NCBI GenBank assembly: GCA_025766275.1
Contig: JAFKAC010000002.1
Coordinates: forward strand, 2,914,001 to 2,978,000
From: Lactarius indigo
Taxonomy: Eukaryota > Basidiomycota > Agaricomycetes > Russulales > Russulaceae
Length of the DNA: 64,000 bases
Reading direction: 5' to 3'
Shown piece by piece: positions 1-12,066 of the stretch. The notes below the pieces were generated by a model, which was not told the DNA's origin, did no database searches, and was given only the letters and a program-made list of their open reading frames with translations. Both the position numbers and the translations under genes were made by a program. How positions within the stretch are numbered: the stretch's first letter is position 1; each line of letters starts with the position of its first letter.

Positions 1-506
1 ACTTGAATTCGGGTGGCGGATGCACGAACGATGTGGACGCGACAGTATGTGCGGCGCGCTGAAGAAGGAGGTCGTAGACATTGATGAGGTCACGCATGCG
101 GACAGGACACTCCTCCAGCTTCGAGGACAGGAAAAGTGCCCCCATGCCGACGTCCTACGAAGGGTCAGAGGGAACTAACACGATGAGACAACGATGAGGA
201 CGTACAGCTACCGAAAACTGCTTCAGGGAGCTAACATAGAAGAACCTTTGAAGGAGTATCTGGGCGGTGGCCACGGCAACTTGCTTTCTGTCATCTAGTA
301 TGTGTGGGGGTAACATGCTGAGAAGAAGAAGAGACGGACTGGTTCAGCAGTATGCCGGCTTGATGAATGAGCTTGCAACCGTATGCTCTGAGATCCTCTT
401 CGATATTATGGGGGACACCATCCTGAGCTGAAGGTGTCGATTGAATTTGAGAGAGTGAGGCGAGGGGATGAAGTCGTCGACGGACCGTGACGGTACCCGT
501 CGACAT
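1..506 (-). CDS. Cyclin L-type cyclin, N-terminal part (3' end cut by window edge)
   Basis: Three exons of a cyclin L family protein. L-type cyclins partner CDK11-type kinases and act in transcription and pre-mRNA splicing in the nucleus. Exon 1 holds the conserved lead-in 'EEDLRAYGCKLIHQAGILL'. After an intron whose 3' border is near 300, the cyclin box continues with 'VAVATAQILLQRFFYVSSLK'. After a second intron (about 163-208) comes 'ALFLSSKLEECPVRMRDLIN', which is diagnostic of the L/K cyclin N-terminal fold. I chose the start at 506 because it gives a short leader like other family members; an in-frame ATG also lies at 581. The second cyclin fold and any RS tail lie off the left edge. 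It is head-to-head with the gene at 553. Confidence 0.9.
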
Positions 507-552
507 TGGAGGAGACGAGAGGGGACAAACAAGGAGCAAACAAGGAGGTGGG

Positions 553-2006
553 ATGTCTTCCACTCTTCCACTTCCACCCAAGCCCGACTTTGAGGCCCTT
601 CCAAGTCGCCCTCCTCCAGACAGGCGTCAACGTTCTCCTCGAAAATCTCCACCGCCGAGGTCGCGCCCACCATACGGTGACTCTTACCATCCCAATGAAC
701 ATCGTCCCCGCCCCAGAAACTCACGCGGTTCCTCTCGCTTCGACTCGGACACGCGAGCAAGAGGCGATTTTCACCGCGACGACAGACGATATGAGTCGCG
801 GAATTACGAGCCTGACAGAAGGGACTTTGACTACCGCAGAGATCATGACCGTGACCGTCCACGCGACCACGACAATGGCCGCGATAGACGTGGGTATGAT
901 CGTGACCGCGACTATGAAAAGCGGGATTTTGATCGTTCCCGCGACCAACGTGACCGCGACCGCCGATATGATCCGCGTAATGGTCCACCGCGTCGACGTT
1001 CCAGGAGCCGTCGGCGAGGTGAGCGATCATGGTCACCCCGCCGTCGTTCACGTAAGTTTCCTCTTTCTCTTTAAAATGCCCGCGATCATTCGTTCTGCAT
1101 GCCTTATCCTTCCCTCTAGCTTCTCGAGATCGTCGCCCTCGCTCCCCTACTCCACCACCGCGTCGTAGCTCACCATACCGGCGTTCCCCAAGTGCCCGTT
1201 TGACTGCAGACGTGAGGTCGAATGCTTCGCTGCCCTCCGGACCATCAGCCCCTCCAGAGCCAAAGTCTCCTTTTGACTGTGACAATGTGGTGGATGTGCG
1301 GCATGCTCAACGGGACCCATCACCACCCAACTCTCCTCGACCTCCGCCGCCGATAGAACCACGCCCAGGTACTCCACGGGAATCTCACATACCTCTTCCT
1401 CTTGACAAGGGCAAGGCAAAGGCGACTGCACGACTTGCTTCTGACGCCAACGAGGATGTGAAGATGGACGATGTGGCTCCTCCGCAGCAGAATCCACAAC
1501 CCACCGACCAGCCAAGAAAACTTAGCCCGCAGCCCTCAACAGGAGGAGCCCCTACTACGACTTATGCTCTGCCGCCCCACCCGGGTTTACCAGCAAACCC
1601 GAAGCGGTCGCGAATATTGCAATCTAACTTGCCAAATTCAAACGCGGGGCGGTCTTCCAATGTCCGAATGCCTCCTATCCCACCTTACGAGATAAAGGAA
1701 GTCGTAAAGGAGAGCCTTAACAAAGAGGTCGGACTTTATTTTCTGGTTGTGCATCTCTTCCGTCCTCACACGCACGCCGCGCAGATTACCAGATTGGCCA
1801 GTTTGAACGCGTCGCAGAAAACCGCCACCGAGCCGCTCATTCGTGCAGCCGAGCGCTCACGGCATGAGCTCGAAATGAGTCTGCTCGAGCTGTATGCGGC
1901 GGCGGAACGTCGTAAAGCAGCCGCCGCACAAGTTGAGGAGGCACGTGCAGGGACGTTAGGTATCGGCGGTAGACACGAGTACTCGACCGGAGTATCGGAT
2001 TCCTAG
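553..2006 (+). CDS. Arg/Asp/Ser-rich low-complexity protein with C-terminal helical segment
   Basis: The N-terminal half is strongly biased: RD, RDRD, RR and SRSR dipeptides run from about residue 25 to 190, like RS/RD-domain splicing-related proteins. The first intron (about 1052-1119) joins the RRRSR tract to further SPxR-rich sequence. The middle is proline-rich and disordered. The last 80 residues are charged and probably helical ('RSRHELEMSLLELYAAAERR'). A 57-nt in-frame stretch at about 1729-1785 has intron-like ends; I think it is an intron, but the frame is open either way. No enzymatic domain is recognisable. Only 46 bp separate its ATG from the cyclin L ATG, so both probably share one promoter. 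A splicing role is an inference from composition and neighbour. Confidence 0.7.
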
Positions 2007-2682
2007 GGTTTGGGTCATGTCGCTCTCAATGCAAAGTACACGTAAGTGAGGAAGCACGCCGAATACGTGTGGTGAACCCAAAAGGTGTGATACAGAAGCA
2101 ATGTTTTTCATGACTCTCAGATCAAGTTACACTCACACTCATGTACATTTGGGTGGGATCCAATGACCCATAAGTGGAGCGCAGAATAGGACACAAATCA
2201 CAGTCCACAAGGACGTAACGTATCAGTTACGATAGCAGGTGGTAGCGAAGCTCGGTAGGCACATAGGCGAACCTGCACCGCCGTAAATAACTGTCTGGCG
2301 TGTTTCGTGCTAGCTGGTAGCCGACTTCCGCCCACCACGAAGGACCAAGGAACAATCATATGGAGGCGCATGCGATCACTCGCTCATTGTCTTTGTACTT
2401 ATTGTCCTTGCATTGTCCAACTGTGACAGATCGTGCTCGCAATCGAGGGTGTAGTACTGCGTAATGGAAACAACGAAAGAACACAAACGGAAATGAACCG
2501 CTTTACAAAACCCTTTTAGTGGGCGTCACGATGGTTTGTTTGTAAGTACAGTTGAGGTACACACTATGTTCACCAACCAAGTACAGTCACAGGTTGACTT
2601 ACGGGTCATGACGTCATCATAGATCCCATCCATTCCATTTCACGTGAAACTTTCAGCTTTGCTTTGTCTTAGTCAGCCACCT
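2007..2682. other. Intergenic, convergent 3' ends
   Basis: No supportable gene. The stretch separates the stop codons of the RD-rich gene and the SNZ1 gene, so it should contain both 3' UTRs. I saw no long repeat. Confidence 0.6.
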
Positions 2683-4378
2683 CTACCAGCCCCGCTGCGC
2701 CAGCCGTCCTCCCTCCAGGTTTGCATCGCTGGTCGAATAATTTAGCCGATTAGTACACCACACAACTCTGTTGCCACTCACATTGTCAGACCCACCATGG
2801 GGGCACCAAGGTTCTCTGATATCTGTTTCACATTCAAGGTACGCACGTCGAACGAGCGGATGCAAAATAATTCGGGCCCATACCTCCGCAAGAATTTTCG
2901 GATTATTGAAATGCGTGACCTAGAAGATGTTTCAGTATCAAAAATGGGCACGACGATCGGGTCGGGTCTCACGGCCTGTACAATCGCGCGGGCACGCTTG
3001 GCGGGATCTCCGGACTACGACAACAAACAAATCAACGAGCTGCGGGTCTTGTATAGAGACAAAAAAAAGAAAGACTACCTTGAAGATGCCAGACCCCACG
3101 AACACTGAAAGCATAAAAAAAACAATTAAATCCGTTGGTATGACCGGGGACAAAAGTTTTGCCGACCTCCATCACAGCCCAACTGCATCATCAGTGCAGC
3201 ATCGGCTTTTGCAAACAATAATAGTAAAACCGAGGTTGGCGAAGCACAGGAGCCAAAGAGAAGACCGCTGCGCACCGGGCGTGGCAATACCACCGGCAGC
3301 GAAATTGACCACCGGAAGCCGTTTCAGGCGTGCTGCCTCCTTGAGTAAATGGAACGGTGCCTGGATCTCCTTCGCGTATACATACAGCTCCTCCTCCGTC
3401 AGAACGCTAGCCTTGCGGATCTCGCCGGCGACTGCGCGCTGGTGACGCACCGCCTCCACGATGTTGCCTGTCCCCGCTTCGCCCTTGGTACGAATAAAGG
3501 ATGCGCCTTCGGATATACGTCGGAGAGCCTCGCCGAGATTGCGTGCACCACAAACGAAGGGCACCTTGAAAGTATGCTTATTGATGTGGTGTTCCTCGTC
3601 CGCGGGGGTCAGCACCTCTGACTCGTCGATGTAGTCAATTCCAATGCTTTGTAAGATCTACGTTTCGATGGGGGGCGATCACACAGTTGAGCATTCGTGG
3701 CGCTTCTTATTATCCGTAGGCACATTACCTGGGCCTCGACGAAATGACCAATCCGTACTTTGGCCATGACGGGGATGGACACGGCCTCGACGATCTCTTT
3801 GATCATGTGGGGATCGCTCTGAGCCAAAGGGGTATGGGATCTAGCACCATGATGGACTGCGACAAAAACCTCGCACTTGCCATACGCGCAACACCACCTA
3901 CGGCACGAATGTCCGCCGGTACACGTTCCAGTGCCATGACAGCACACGCGCCAGCTTCTTCAGCTATCCGCGCCTGTTGCGAGATGGCAGCAAGCGAATA
4001 AAAGGGACCAATAACCACATTACAGCAGCGATGTGGCGAGGTGTACGGCATACGCACCTGTTCTGCGTTGACGACATCCATGATGACGCCACCCTACTCG
4101 CGGAAACAAAAATCCTGTTCAGATCAAAGAGCACTCGGTCACAACGTGTACATACCTTCAACATCTGGGCGAGCCCAGACTTGACCTACAGCGGCATAGG
4201 CATGTCCGTTTCAGTCACTCGGTTATTCTGGCAAGACACCAGGATGCAAACACACCCCAAATGTACCCATGTTGCTGTTTCCCGCATCCTTTACGCGTGT
4301 CGGCGCACCAGCCGTTGATCCAACGGCGCTTCCTGCTCCTTGGAGAACCTGAATCTGCGGCTGCGGCGAGGCACTCAT
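2683..4378 (-). CDS. SNZ1: Pyridoxal 5'-phosphate synthase, PdxS/SNZ subunit
   Basis: Lyase subunit of the glutamine-dependent PLP synthase. It builds vitamin B6 from ribose 5-phosphate, glyceraldehyde 3-phosphate and ammonia. About twelve small exons rebuild the whole TIM-barrel protein. Landmarks in order are [10 protein letters not shown], '[12 protein letters not shown]', '[16 protein letters not shown]', '[17 protein letters not shown]' (active-site Lys), '[11 protein letters not shown]' (second catalytic Lys), '[14 protein letters not shown]', '[10 protein letters not shown]' and '[14 protein letters not shown]'. The start at 4378 gives a short Ser/Gln/Pro-rich leader as in other fungi. 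The intron at 3819-3880 uses a GC donor. The glutaminase partner SNO/PdxT is not in the window. Confidence 0.95.
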
Positions 4379-5903
4379 CACTTGGCAGTTCGTCGAAGGA
4401 ATGGATCTATCTATCTATGATAAACAGAGGAGGAAAACTTACAATTTGCAAATTTTTCGGGGTCTTTCAACCCTTTTTTATTTTTATTTTCGTGCGTGAC
4501 TCGTTCACGCCTGCGCATGCGGGCCGAACGAACCGATGGCGTTCCTCTGGTTCCGCGACTCGGCTGCGCGGAACAACCGTCTCACCTGCGACGCAAGTGC
4601 ATGAGCTGTGGACGACAAAAACGGTGCAGGGTATTTTCACTGTAATCACTGCGCGAGGATTAGTCTGTTCCTTTCACACACGTGGGTTTTTTAAAACCAT
4701 ATATGAAATTGACGGACAGTCTTACGAACGACGAAATTAAATTGCATTCATACAGCGGGCTTCTGAGCCGGAAGGGTGGGCGTAATGGCAACCATTCGAG
4801 GACACGGGCTCATGTGTGCATGCGCATGCGCATGAAAGAATGCTCTGAGAGCCTTCCGATGTGCCATTGGAGCGCCGCCGTGCCCTCCTGATTCTCCTTT
4901 TCCCCCAGCAATCCTCACTCGCAACTTGGCGTGGGGCCGGACTGACCTGACTCGGTTCCTGGAGGCGAGAAGGTGCTATCTTTGCTTGCCCCGCGCGTTA
5001 TCTGTCAATGTCGGATACCCCTTCTGGTCAAAACCAAGCCCCAACTTTTGGCACATGATCACTCCAAAAAAACGCTTCCTTTGGCACAAGGTCGACAGGT
5101 GATAGTCATAACGGAGGGCAAGAAATCACGCCGGCAGTGCAAGTAACGATGAGTGCCATCTATATGCCTCGGTAGTGATTGCGCATGCCCCTCGTGCGCG
5201 TACTTTAAAATGACATGAGAGAAGTCAACTCCGCGCGAGATTGAAATGGAATCGGAACATGCCGTTTCTGGTGCTGTATCAGGGGTAAGGCAATGGCACA
5301 TGTGGATGTTCATGTACGATCGCCCGCAGTGGTGATGATTCGTTTTTCCGATCTTGAGCGTCCGAGTAGTACAAAGTGTGTAATTCTGGTCTCTTGTTTC
5401 CAGTTGTAAACAGGGTTGGAGCAAATCAGGAAGGACACCGTTCTGACGCCAACATTCTCGTAATAGCTCCAAGTTCCTGTCAGACTTGGCACCGCACAGG
5501 GCGGCCGAAGAGATAGGGGAAACTTTGACTCAACGCTTCAGGCGCAGCCATGGTTCATCCAACCAAAGAGACGGACCGCTCCATACAGGAAGCACATTGG
5601 TTGTTGGAGTGAACCACAAGACAAATTTGACCGACTTTGGAATCGGACCCAGCCCTCTTGGATTTGGCTATGTAATAAAAGGACCCGGAACATCCATAAG
5701 GGGACGGGCATTCTACGATCAGGATGTGGCATCAAGGCTGCCTGTCGTTGCGATGAGCAAAAAGCAAGGCGAGAAAGAATTCCCAACGGAAACGGGCGTT
5801 CTAGGACCGGTGCGATGTAGGGCGGCGCAACAAAATGGAGCGTTTGAAAAGACTCGATTGTATCAAAGGGGGATAATATAAACTAATGGGCGGCCGTCTC
5901 GTG
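4379..5903. other. Intergenic stretch without a supportable gene
   Basis: About 1.5 kb upstream of SNZ1 and downstream of mL49. It has a short tetranucleotide run (tatctatctat near 4410), a self-complementary gcatgcgcatgcgcatg near 4819, and an open frame of 131 codons on + (5486-5881) that resembles no family I know and has no clear splice structure. I do not call it a gene. Confidence 0.5.
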
Positions 5904-6343
5904 TCAGAAACCGTGACTGACTAGCCAGTCCAGGACGGCGTGTTTCCGTGAAAGGCCGCTAAGCACGAGATGATTTGATCTAGTGATGCGTGCATTCAGA
6001 CGAGTTGACTCTAGTGATATAGGGTTGGACAGGTCGCGAATCAGATCATCAGCCAATGCCTTTTGGTGTGATGAAAATGAGAGGCGTGCGGTTGTGAGAA
6101 ACCGGGATCACTTACCTTTATATTTCCCTCCACATTGCGAAGCGAGATGAGGTACCGCGTGCCGCCATTACGAACGTCTGAATAAACGGGAAGAGAACCA
6201 CGGGTATTTCGGGGGACGAAATAGGGAGGACGGGGAGAAAGCGGGGGAGGTCCTGATACGGTACTGGATGTGAAGAAACGGGGATTGAGACGCCATGTTG
6301 CGCTTCCGATGAAGGGAAAGGGGAAGGGTTTTGGGAACATCAT
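5904..6343 (-). CDS. IMG2: Mitochondrial large-subunit ribosomal protein mL49 (Img2 family)
   Basis: Two exons separated by an intron at about 6062-6117. Exon 1 starts with an Arg/Ser/Phe-rich leader compatible with mitochondrial import, followed by the family signature 'YFVPRNTRGSLPVYSD' and 'RNGGTRYLISLRNVEGNIK'. Exon 2 supplies 'ALADDLIRDLS', an 'NHLVLSG' strand and the typical terminus 'DWLVSHGF'. Length, about 128 residues, fits the family. Two ATGs are adjacent (6343 and 6340). It is divergent from the gene at 6677 over a 333-bp shared upstream region. Confidence 0.93.
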
Positions 6344-6676
6344 GATACGAGAAAGGAATGGAGGGGTGGGTGCAGTCGTGGGTGGGTGTAGCCTTGGAAC
6401 GAGGATCGGAAGGAAGATCTGTTGTTGGAGAGAATAATAGATATTTGAATTGACGTGGCGTGTGTTTGAGATGAAGGCGCGGGATAACCCTCTACAAACT
6501 GGTCTGTGTGCGGTCGTGTGGTAACTTGGCACTGCCGCCCGCAACGCTGTCATCTCCTTCCATCCATCTCCCGATTTCACACCGCCCCTCACACCCATAA
6601 TATACCCGATTATGCCGCCCCTCTTATACCCATCTCCCCTCCACATTGTCTTCGCTTCCGACTTTCCCTCCCCACC

Positions 6677-7352
6677 ATGATGTACCACACCTTCCACCCA
6701 CTCCCACTTGCTGCTGCTCCTTTCGCCCCCTTCTCCCACCTCGACCAATGGACTCCCTCCTGGCCCGATGTCTACGTCTTTTCCAAATCCGATGCACGGC
6801 TCTCCCGTCCACATCCGTATTCGTCCCGAAGGCGGCCACCTTATCCGCGTCTCGAACCGACGTCCCCTCGCACGGGGTCACAACCAGTACTGCGTACTCA
6901 GGTGCCCCCAATGCTTTCTGCGCTCCCTATCCCAGTCGCTACACCAGGGCTCGAACGTGAGTTTTTTTTGTTTTTCATTATTAGCGTACACCGTAATTTA
7001 CGCAGCCTGTCAAGCATCCCCCATGTCCACCACTTCCAACCCTGGATCACCGATGTCAACTGCCGCTCCGCCGACACCTGCGCCGGAGTTTCTCCAGGTG
7101 GTTTGCAACGCACCATTATTGGCACCCAAGCCGCTTCCATATCGACCACCGGCATTCCTTGACAGTTTTGAGCTTCCTGACCCAGATGAGGATCTCTCAC
7201 GCCCCCCTTACACGCGATCGAGTTCCAAGCGGAAGCGTACACGTACACGAGACGGACAGGACGACTCTTCTTTGGTTTCAAAGCGCCGCGCCACAGAGTC
7301 CGTCTTCCGAGGGCTGAACGGTCTTGGGTCGCACCGTCGGTTCTCAAAGTGA
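6677..7352 (+). CDS. Hypothetical proline-rich protein, two exons
   Basis: Start at 6677. The intron at 6957-7005 (49 nt, gtgagt..cgcag) joins the frame to a second exon ending in a basic nuclear-type tail ('SSSKRKRTRTR', 'VSKRRATES'). The product is about 208 residues, rich in Pro and Ser, with no domain I recognise. The single canonical intron that joins two otherwise different frames into one long reading frame is the main support. The basic clusters could be a nuclear localisation signal (inference). Confidence 0.6.
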
Positions 7353-8827
7353 CCGGCTCCCTGTTTGATGTTTATGTTTATGCCCCTGCCTTAATACCCA
7401 CATCTTCATTCATCGTAAGTCTCCCGGTTCTTAGACATTGTGAAGGATGCTGATATTTGCCGGTTTCAGTTTAGCACAACCTCGCACGCGCATACATACA
7501 TACATACTTGTTTCGACACATGCATCCATGAAAGAAAAAAAAGAAAACGTGTTTATTAATAGAACCTCCCAAATGACACTTCTGACCGCGGTGATTTTGC
7601 TGGCTGCCTGGTTCCACCTTGCTCCGTTTACAAATTGAGCGCTTTCACCCTTACCTCGCTTTCTCCGCGACCCGCGAAGCGCCCTCAATCCAGCACTGAT
7701 GGGCTGGTGACAGATGGTTCCAACTGCCGCCGCCGCCGTCCAACTTAATCTCCTATTATCTGCTGTATTATTTCCGAGCCGTCGCCTGCTGGTTGTGAAC
7801 AGAACAGAGACGGACAAACTCGGTTTCACATGCGCGCTTGATTGATCATGCGCCTCGGTCCTTGTGATCAAGGGACCTGGGTCAGTATTAACCTGCCAAC
7901 TGGTCGTTACCCGCAATCCAGATAAGTACTAGTACTAGTTGTATTGGATGCATTGGTAGGAAACTTCGCGATGGCCGTGTGCTCTTGTCTTGTAAGGGCA
8001 CATGGCTGGTACCGAACGGTGCCAACCTGTCAGGGTCACATCAAATAGCCATCGTGTCGTGGGCCTATGCGATACGCGCGATACAGTCATAAATCGGTTG
8101 CCGGTCTCAGGCTTCTGTTGGTTGTCCGGGTCGTCGTAAGCCTTCTGACCCCAACTCTACTAACCATCACTGACGCTTACAGGCTGTATCAACTCGAGTG
8201 GGTTCCGCGATCTCCGAATTTGAGCGATCCGCGCTAACCTGCTTCTCCTCGCACTGCCGCAAGGGCATGTCGCGCCACCTTTACGCACACTCTACGTTTC
8301 AATGAGTTTCCGAAACTGCTTGGCACGACAAACACCTGGCTGTCCATGTCTGCTACTGCTACCATTCCTGCCCATCCCGATTACCGTACTTGGTTGGCTT
8401 CGACTCACAACTGTGAGCACACACGGCGGCTCCATCCCCGGGTCTCCATCTTTTTTACCTGGACTGCGAGCTTGGTCCCAGCCCAACGCGCGGGGACGAG
8501 CAGGACACGTCTCCATACAACGCTGAGCCGGGGAGCGAGCGACATCCGTTCCTCCTCAATGACGGAGACGCAGCACCATGAAACGTTCGCGTCTCGGTCA
8601 CTCATCGCCTTCGCATTTGAGGGAAGCGACACGGGAGAGCGCCCCGCGGCTGGTGCGGCGAAAGGGTGCTCGGACCAAAGGGTGCGTGAACAGCGGCGGC
8701 ACGATGATCTTGCATTAATCAGACCGCAGCGTCCCGCCGCTTCTTTATCGTCGGAGTTCTCGCTCCCCAGGCAAAGACGTGGTGGCTTCACTAGCGCGAG
8801 GGAAAGAGCTCCCGGACAATTCAATAT
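7353..8827. other. Intergenic stretch, no supportable gene
   Basis: Contains open frames on both strands (for example 161 codons on - at 7431-7916 and 192 codons on + at 8346-8924), but none matches a known family or shows a conserved splice pattern. A short catacatacatac repeat lies near 7492. Confidence 0.45.
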
Positions 8828-9760
8828 GTGCGAAGAACGAGATACGGTGCCGGCGTGCTCTCTTTATTTATTTATTTTGCAGGGGCGAGGTGTGTATATG
8901 GGGAATGGGGAGGCGTGTCTGTGACAGAAGACGAACATTGTACGACGATCCATGGCACAGAATTTCGCCCCACCTCCCGATCTCCCGAAATGCCCCACGG
9001 CGTCGTACATAGCGAGACGGACCGCCGTGGTGATTTAGATGTTCTTGTTCGCGAGAAACTCTATGTTCGCATCTGCGAGTCCGAGGCTCTCTGCGACTGC
9101 TTGAAAGTGCACCGGTCGCCCGCGGGCTTGCGGGTTGGTGAGAGAGAGGCTCGTTCTTTTTTCTTTTCCTCGGTTCTATGTCTGGCGACGCTAACTATCC
9201 GTCCTTGCGCCAACCACCTGACTATAGCACATTTATTACGCCCCACCCCTGTCTCCTCGCAGACAACGCGGCCCTTCCACATGGATTTAGGCACCGATTG
9301 TGCCTCGCGACCCAGCGATCTGGTGCTCGTCGATGGCGGAGGCTGTCTGTATTGGTACACGAATGTGTCCAGGGTGCGTCCGACGTCGTTCTATCCTTTC
9401 CTCTCTGGACCACCACCAGAGCCTTTCGTGCTGATTGGACCACGTTCCATTACTAGACGCTCACCATATCACACTCTAGCTTCCATTACTTGGAGCTGGG
9501 AGCTCAGGTGCACACGCAGGAGCCGCTCGCGATTTCTTAATGCGATTCGGCGTGGCCCAGGTTTTCGCCCATTGTCTTGGTCAGCGGTCTGCTCTTCGCT
9601 TGACTTGCTACAATCGTGTGACCTTCAAACAAACGTGTCGAAGAGCACGAGTCTCTGCGCGGCGACTCCAATGACATCATACAAATTTATAAATGAGCCA
9701 GACATCGACATCGGTGGGAGAGGTAAATATTCCTTCAAACTTCCAAATACTCGGCCATGA
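8828..9760 (+). CDS. Uncertain long open frame of 310 codons
   Basis: The longest uninterrupted frame in this 2.6-kb gene-poor stretch. The predicted protein is rich in Arg, Ser and Cys, has no recognisable domain, and contains intron-like gt..ag pairs in frame. A lineage-specific gene is possible, but a chance open frame in GC-rich sequence is at least as likely. Nothing is recognisable on the opposite strand either. Confidence 0.15.
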   Translation: MRRTRYGAGVLSLFIYFAGARCVYGEWGGVSVTEDEHCTTIHGTEFRPTSRSPEMPHGVVHSETDRRGDLDVLVREKLYVRICESEALCDCLKVHRSPAGLRVGEREARSFFFSSVLCLATLTIRPCANHLTIAHLLRPTPVSSQTTRPFHMDLGTDCASRPSDLVLVDGGGCLYWYTNVSRVRPTSFYPFLSGPPPEPFVLIGPRSITRRSPYHTLASITWSWELRCTRRSRSRFLNAIRRGPGFRPLSWSAVCSSLDLLQSCDLQTNVSKSTSLCAATPMTSYKFINEPDIDIGGRGKYSFKLPNTRP

Positions 9761-10010
9761 CGTTTCTCCATTTCATGTATTGAGGGTCGCTGTCACGTAG
9801 GCGAAGAAAGAACGCTGTGAATCTTACCGGGGGAGTCGAAGAGCCCCCGACAAAACCGTAGTTAGCGTGGAAAAAAAAAAGTCTGATTCATTGCCCGGTG
9901 TAATGTCGATGGAGATCCACACCACACCACCCAATAACACACACATACCGTTCGTGAGAAATCCTCGGAAGGATGATTGGAGATTGTAAGGGTGCCAGAT
10001 CTGCGACAAA

Positions 10011-11870
10011 CTATTCATTGATAATGGCCGATTCTCGGCTGCGTTCGATTTGACTGCCGAGTAAAGTCCAGGCATACGATATACCTGCCATAACAACAAC
10101 CCAGAGGTAGCCCGAGGGGAATTTGCCACTAGCGAACAACGCAAAGAGCGAACTATTTTCAGGTTTGCACTTCTGCAACTGAAGCCCGATGATAAAACCA
10201 TCCACGTACCTGGCGAAGGCGGGACAAATCGACCGAGTGAGGCTCATTGCGAACTGGACGAGTCCGTTCGTGGCCCCAAGGGACTCCGGGGTTGGTGCCG
10301 TCTCCTTAACCAAGATCATGCTGAGCCTACGTTCGTTCTAAGTTAGCTTCCGTAAGATTGACCCGGAATTCCAAAGTGCGTCAACACACCCAAACGCCAC
10401 GCTGCCCAGCCTTGACAGGGCCAACAGCGCAACGATACCACACCACACCATCGCTTGCACGCGCCGATCTGCGTCTGACAGACGTAGTGTGTCCGTCGTT
10501 ACATGCCCATTGATAGACGAAAGGCCGGTACGTGCCACAATATTGAGTAGTGGTAGTGCAAGGAAGCAAAACGGCCAAAGGCTCATGCATCTGTTGTACG
10601 CGCGGATGTGGTCGCAACGAGAGATAAGGATAGGTGTGACGAATAACTGGATGAAGCAGGCGACGAAGCCCGAAATAGCAAGGCAGAAACCGATGTCTGT
10701 AGGCTGTCACCGGACAATCAACGACGAAGATATAATAGTGCATATAGAGAGCGTACAGAAAGCGCGAGACCACCCGACTCGATGGGCGAGTAACAGAAAA
10801 GGACGAATAGTACGTCAAAGGCCGTGTACGTGAAACTAAGGCCAGCGCCGGACAAGCTGATGGCGCGAATGATGGGAACAGAAGCGAGCATCTTCAGAGT
10901 GAATGGCGCTGATCTCGGTTGCTGGTAGACCTCCTGGACGGGCCTATGGGAAGACAACCCACGGCGCTTGCTAGGTAGAGTCTACGATTGTGAGCAAGGG
11001 CGTAGGAGGGACACGACAAAAAGGGCCAACCTCTTCGAGTAAGACGTAGCCAAGGATAACGCCAATGAGGGAAACGGCGGACGTGATGCAACCAGGAAGG
11101 AAATAAGGATAGGTGCGGAAAAGATCGTGGTGGAATAGATTAGAATTGGGGAAAGTACTTGCCGGGTTTGAGAAAGTTCCACCTATGAGGGGTCTATCAA
11201 AGGGTAATCGAGTCGAGCGAGATGACACGGGTTGTTCGTTGACTCACCCAATGATGGAACCAACTGGCCAGGCAAGACTGAAAAGAGGAAAGGCGATAGC
11301 TTGGTTCGTGGAATCCGTGAGTTCTCCGAGGACTGAATAGATAACAGCGACGTTGCCTGAGAAAAAACCACCTGCGATGGTACAGTAACAAGGATGTGGT
11401 ATATAATCGGTGTGAAGGAAAGATAGCAAACGGACTGACCGAGGCATCGGACGAGCAAAAGTCCGACAAGTGTCCGTTGTAGACCAAAAAGAAGAGTGGC
11501 CAAATTCGTTCCGAGCATACCAATGAAAATGACAGGACGACGACCGATGACATCTTGAACAAAACGGATGAAGTGGGAGGCAATGACGAAAGGAAAAGGA
11601 CCAACCGGAGAGGCGAGCCCAGTGGTATATGGAGAAGAGAGAAGAGATGGCAAAAACGCTCTCAGCCAAGCCGCTGTAGAAGGCAATGCGAGAGGGACCG
11701 CCGGGGAGATGGAGGTCAGCGATCATCTCGTTTATGTAGGGAAAGACCTGGGCGAAAGCTATGGGTTCGACAAGACGGATGAGACAGAGAGTGAACAACT
11801 GAGCCTTTGGAAGTGGAGTCGAGGGAGAGGGAGCGAGAAGGGGACAGGACTCGTCACTCAACTGAGCCAT
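10011..11870 (-). CDS. Major facilitator superfamily transporter, DHA1/Tet-like
   Basis: A twelve-helix type membrane transporter, probably a drug/H+ antiporter of the DHA1 group, spread over about eight exons. The N-terminus (MAQLSDESCPLL) precedes the first helix 'LIRLVEPIAFAQVFPYI'. After the first intron comes the loop 2-3 signature 'SDVIGRRPVIFIG' (motif A, DxxGRR), then 'NLATLLFGLQRTLVGLLLVR' and 'FFSGNVAVIYSVLGELTD', which resembles the motif C region. Later exons supply 'FCLAISGFVACFIQLFVTP', 'SLWPFCFLALPLLN' and a final helix before the terminal IERSRESAIINE. Length is near 470 residues. The substrate cannot be told from sequence. It is divergent from the gene at 12067. Confidence 0.88.
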
Positions 11871-12066
11871 AGAGAGTGGTCTTGGTGAGAGGTTAGGCGA
11901 GCATCGTGGCTGACTCGTTGTGCGCAGAGACTAGACTATCAGACTGCTATACAACTTAGAATCTTTAAATCCAATCAAGCCACCGCTATCACGTGCCCGT
12001 GTGACACTCTCTGATCAAGGGCCATTCCCCTCCCATGCTCCGTCCCGCCCTCGTCCTCACACTCAC

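Noticed and set aside
506..1168. A 220-codon frame on + overlapping the RD-rich gene
   Set aside because: Same strand, different frame. The RD/RS composition and the intron at 1052 support the frame starting at 553.
344..1285. A 313-codon frame on - across the RD-rich gene
   Set aside because: Mirror image of the Arg/Asp repeats; only the separate frame ending near 300 carries cyclin motifs.
6041..6814. Continuous 257-codon frame on - through 6041-6814
   Set aside because: Only the part below 6343 is real (mL49 exon 1); the upstream part is antisense to the + gene at 6677 and intergenic sequence.
9035..9130. Protein-like string on - (ESLGLADANIEFLANKN) suggesting a gene 3' end
   Set aside because: No upstream exons with recognisable or coherent sequence could be found.
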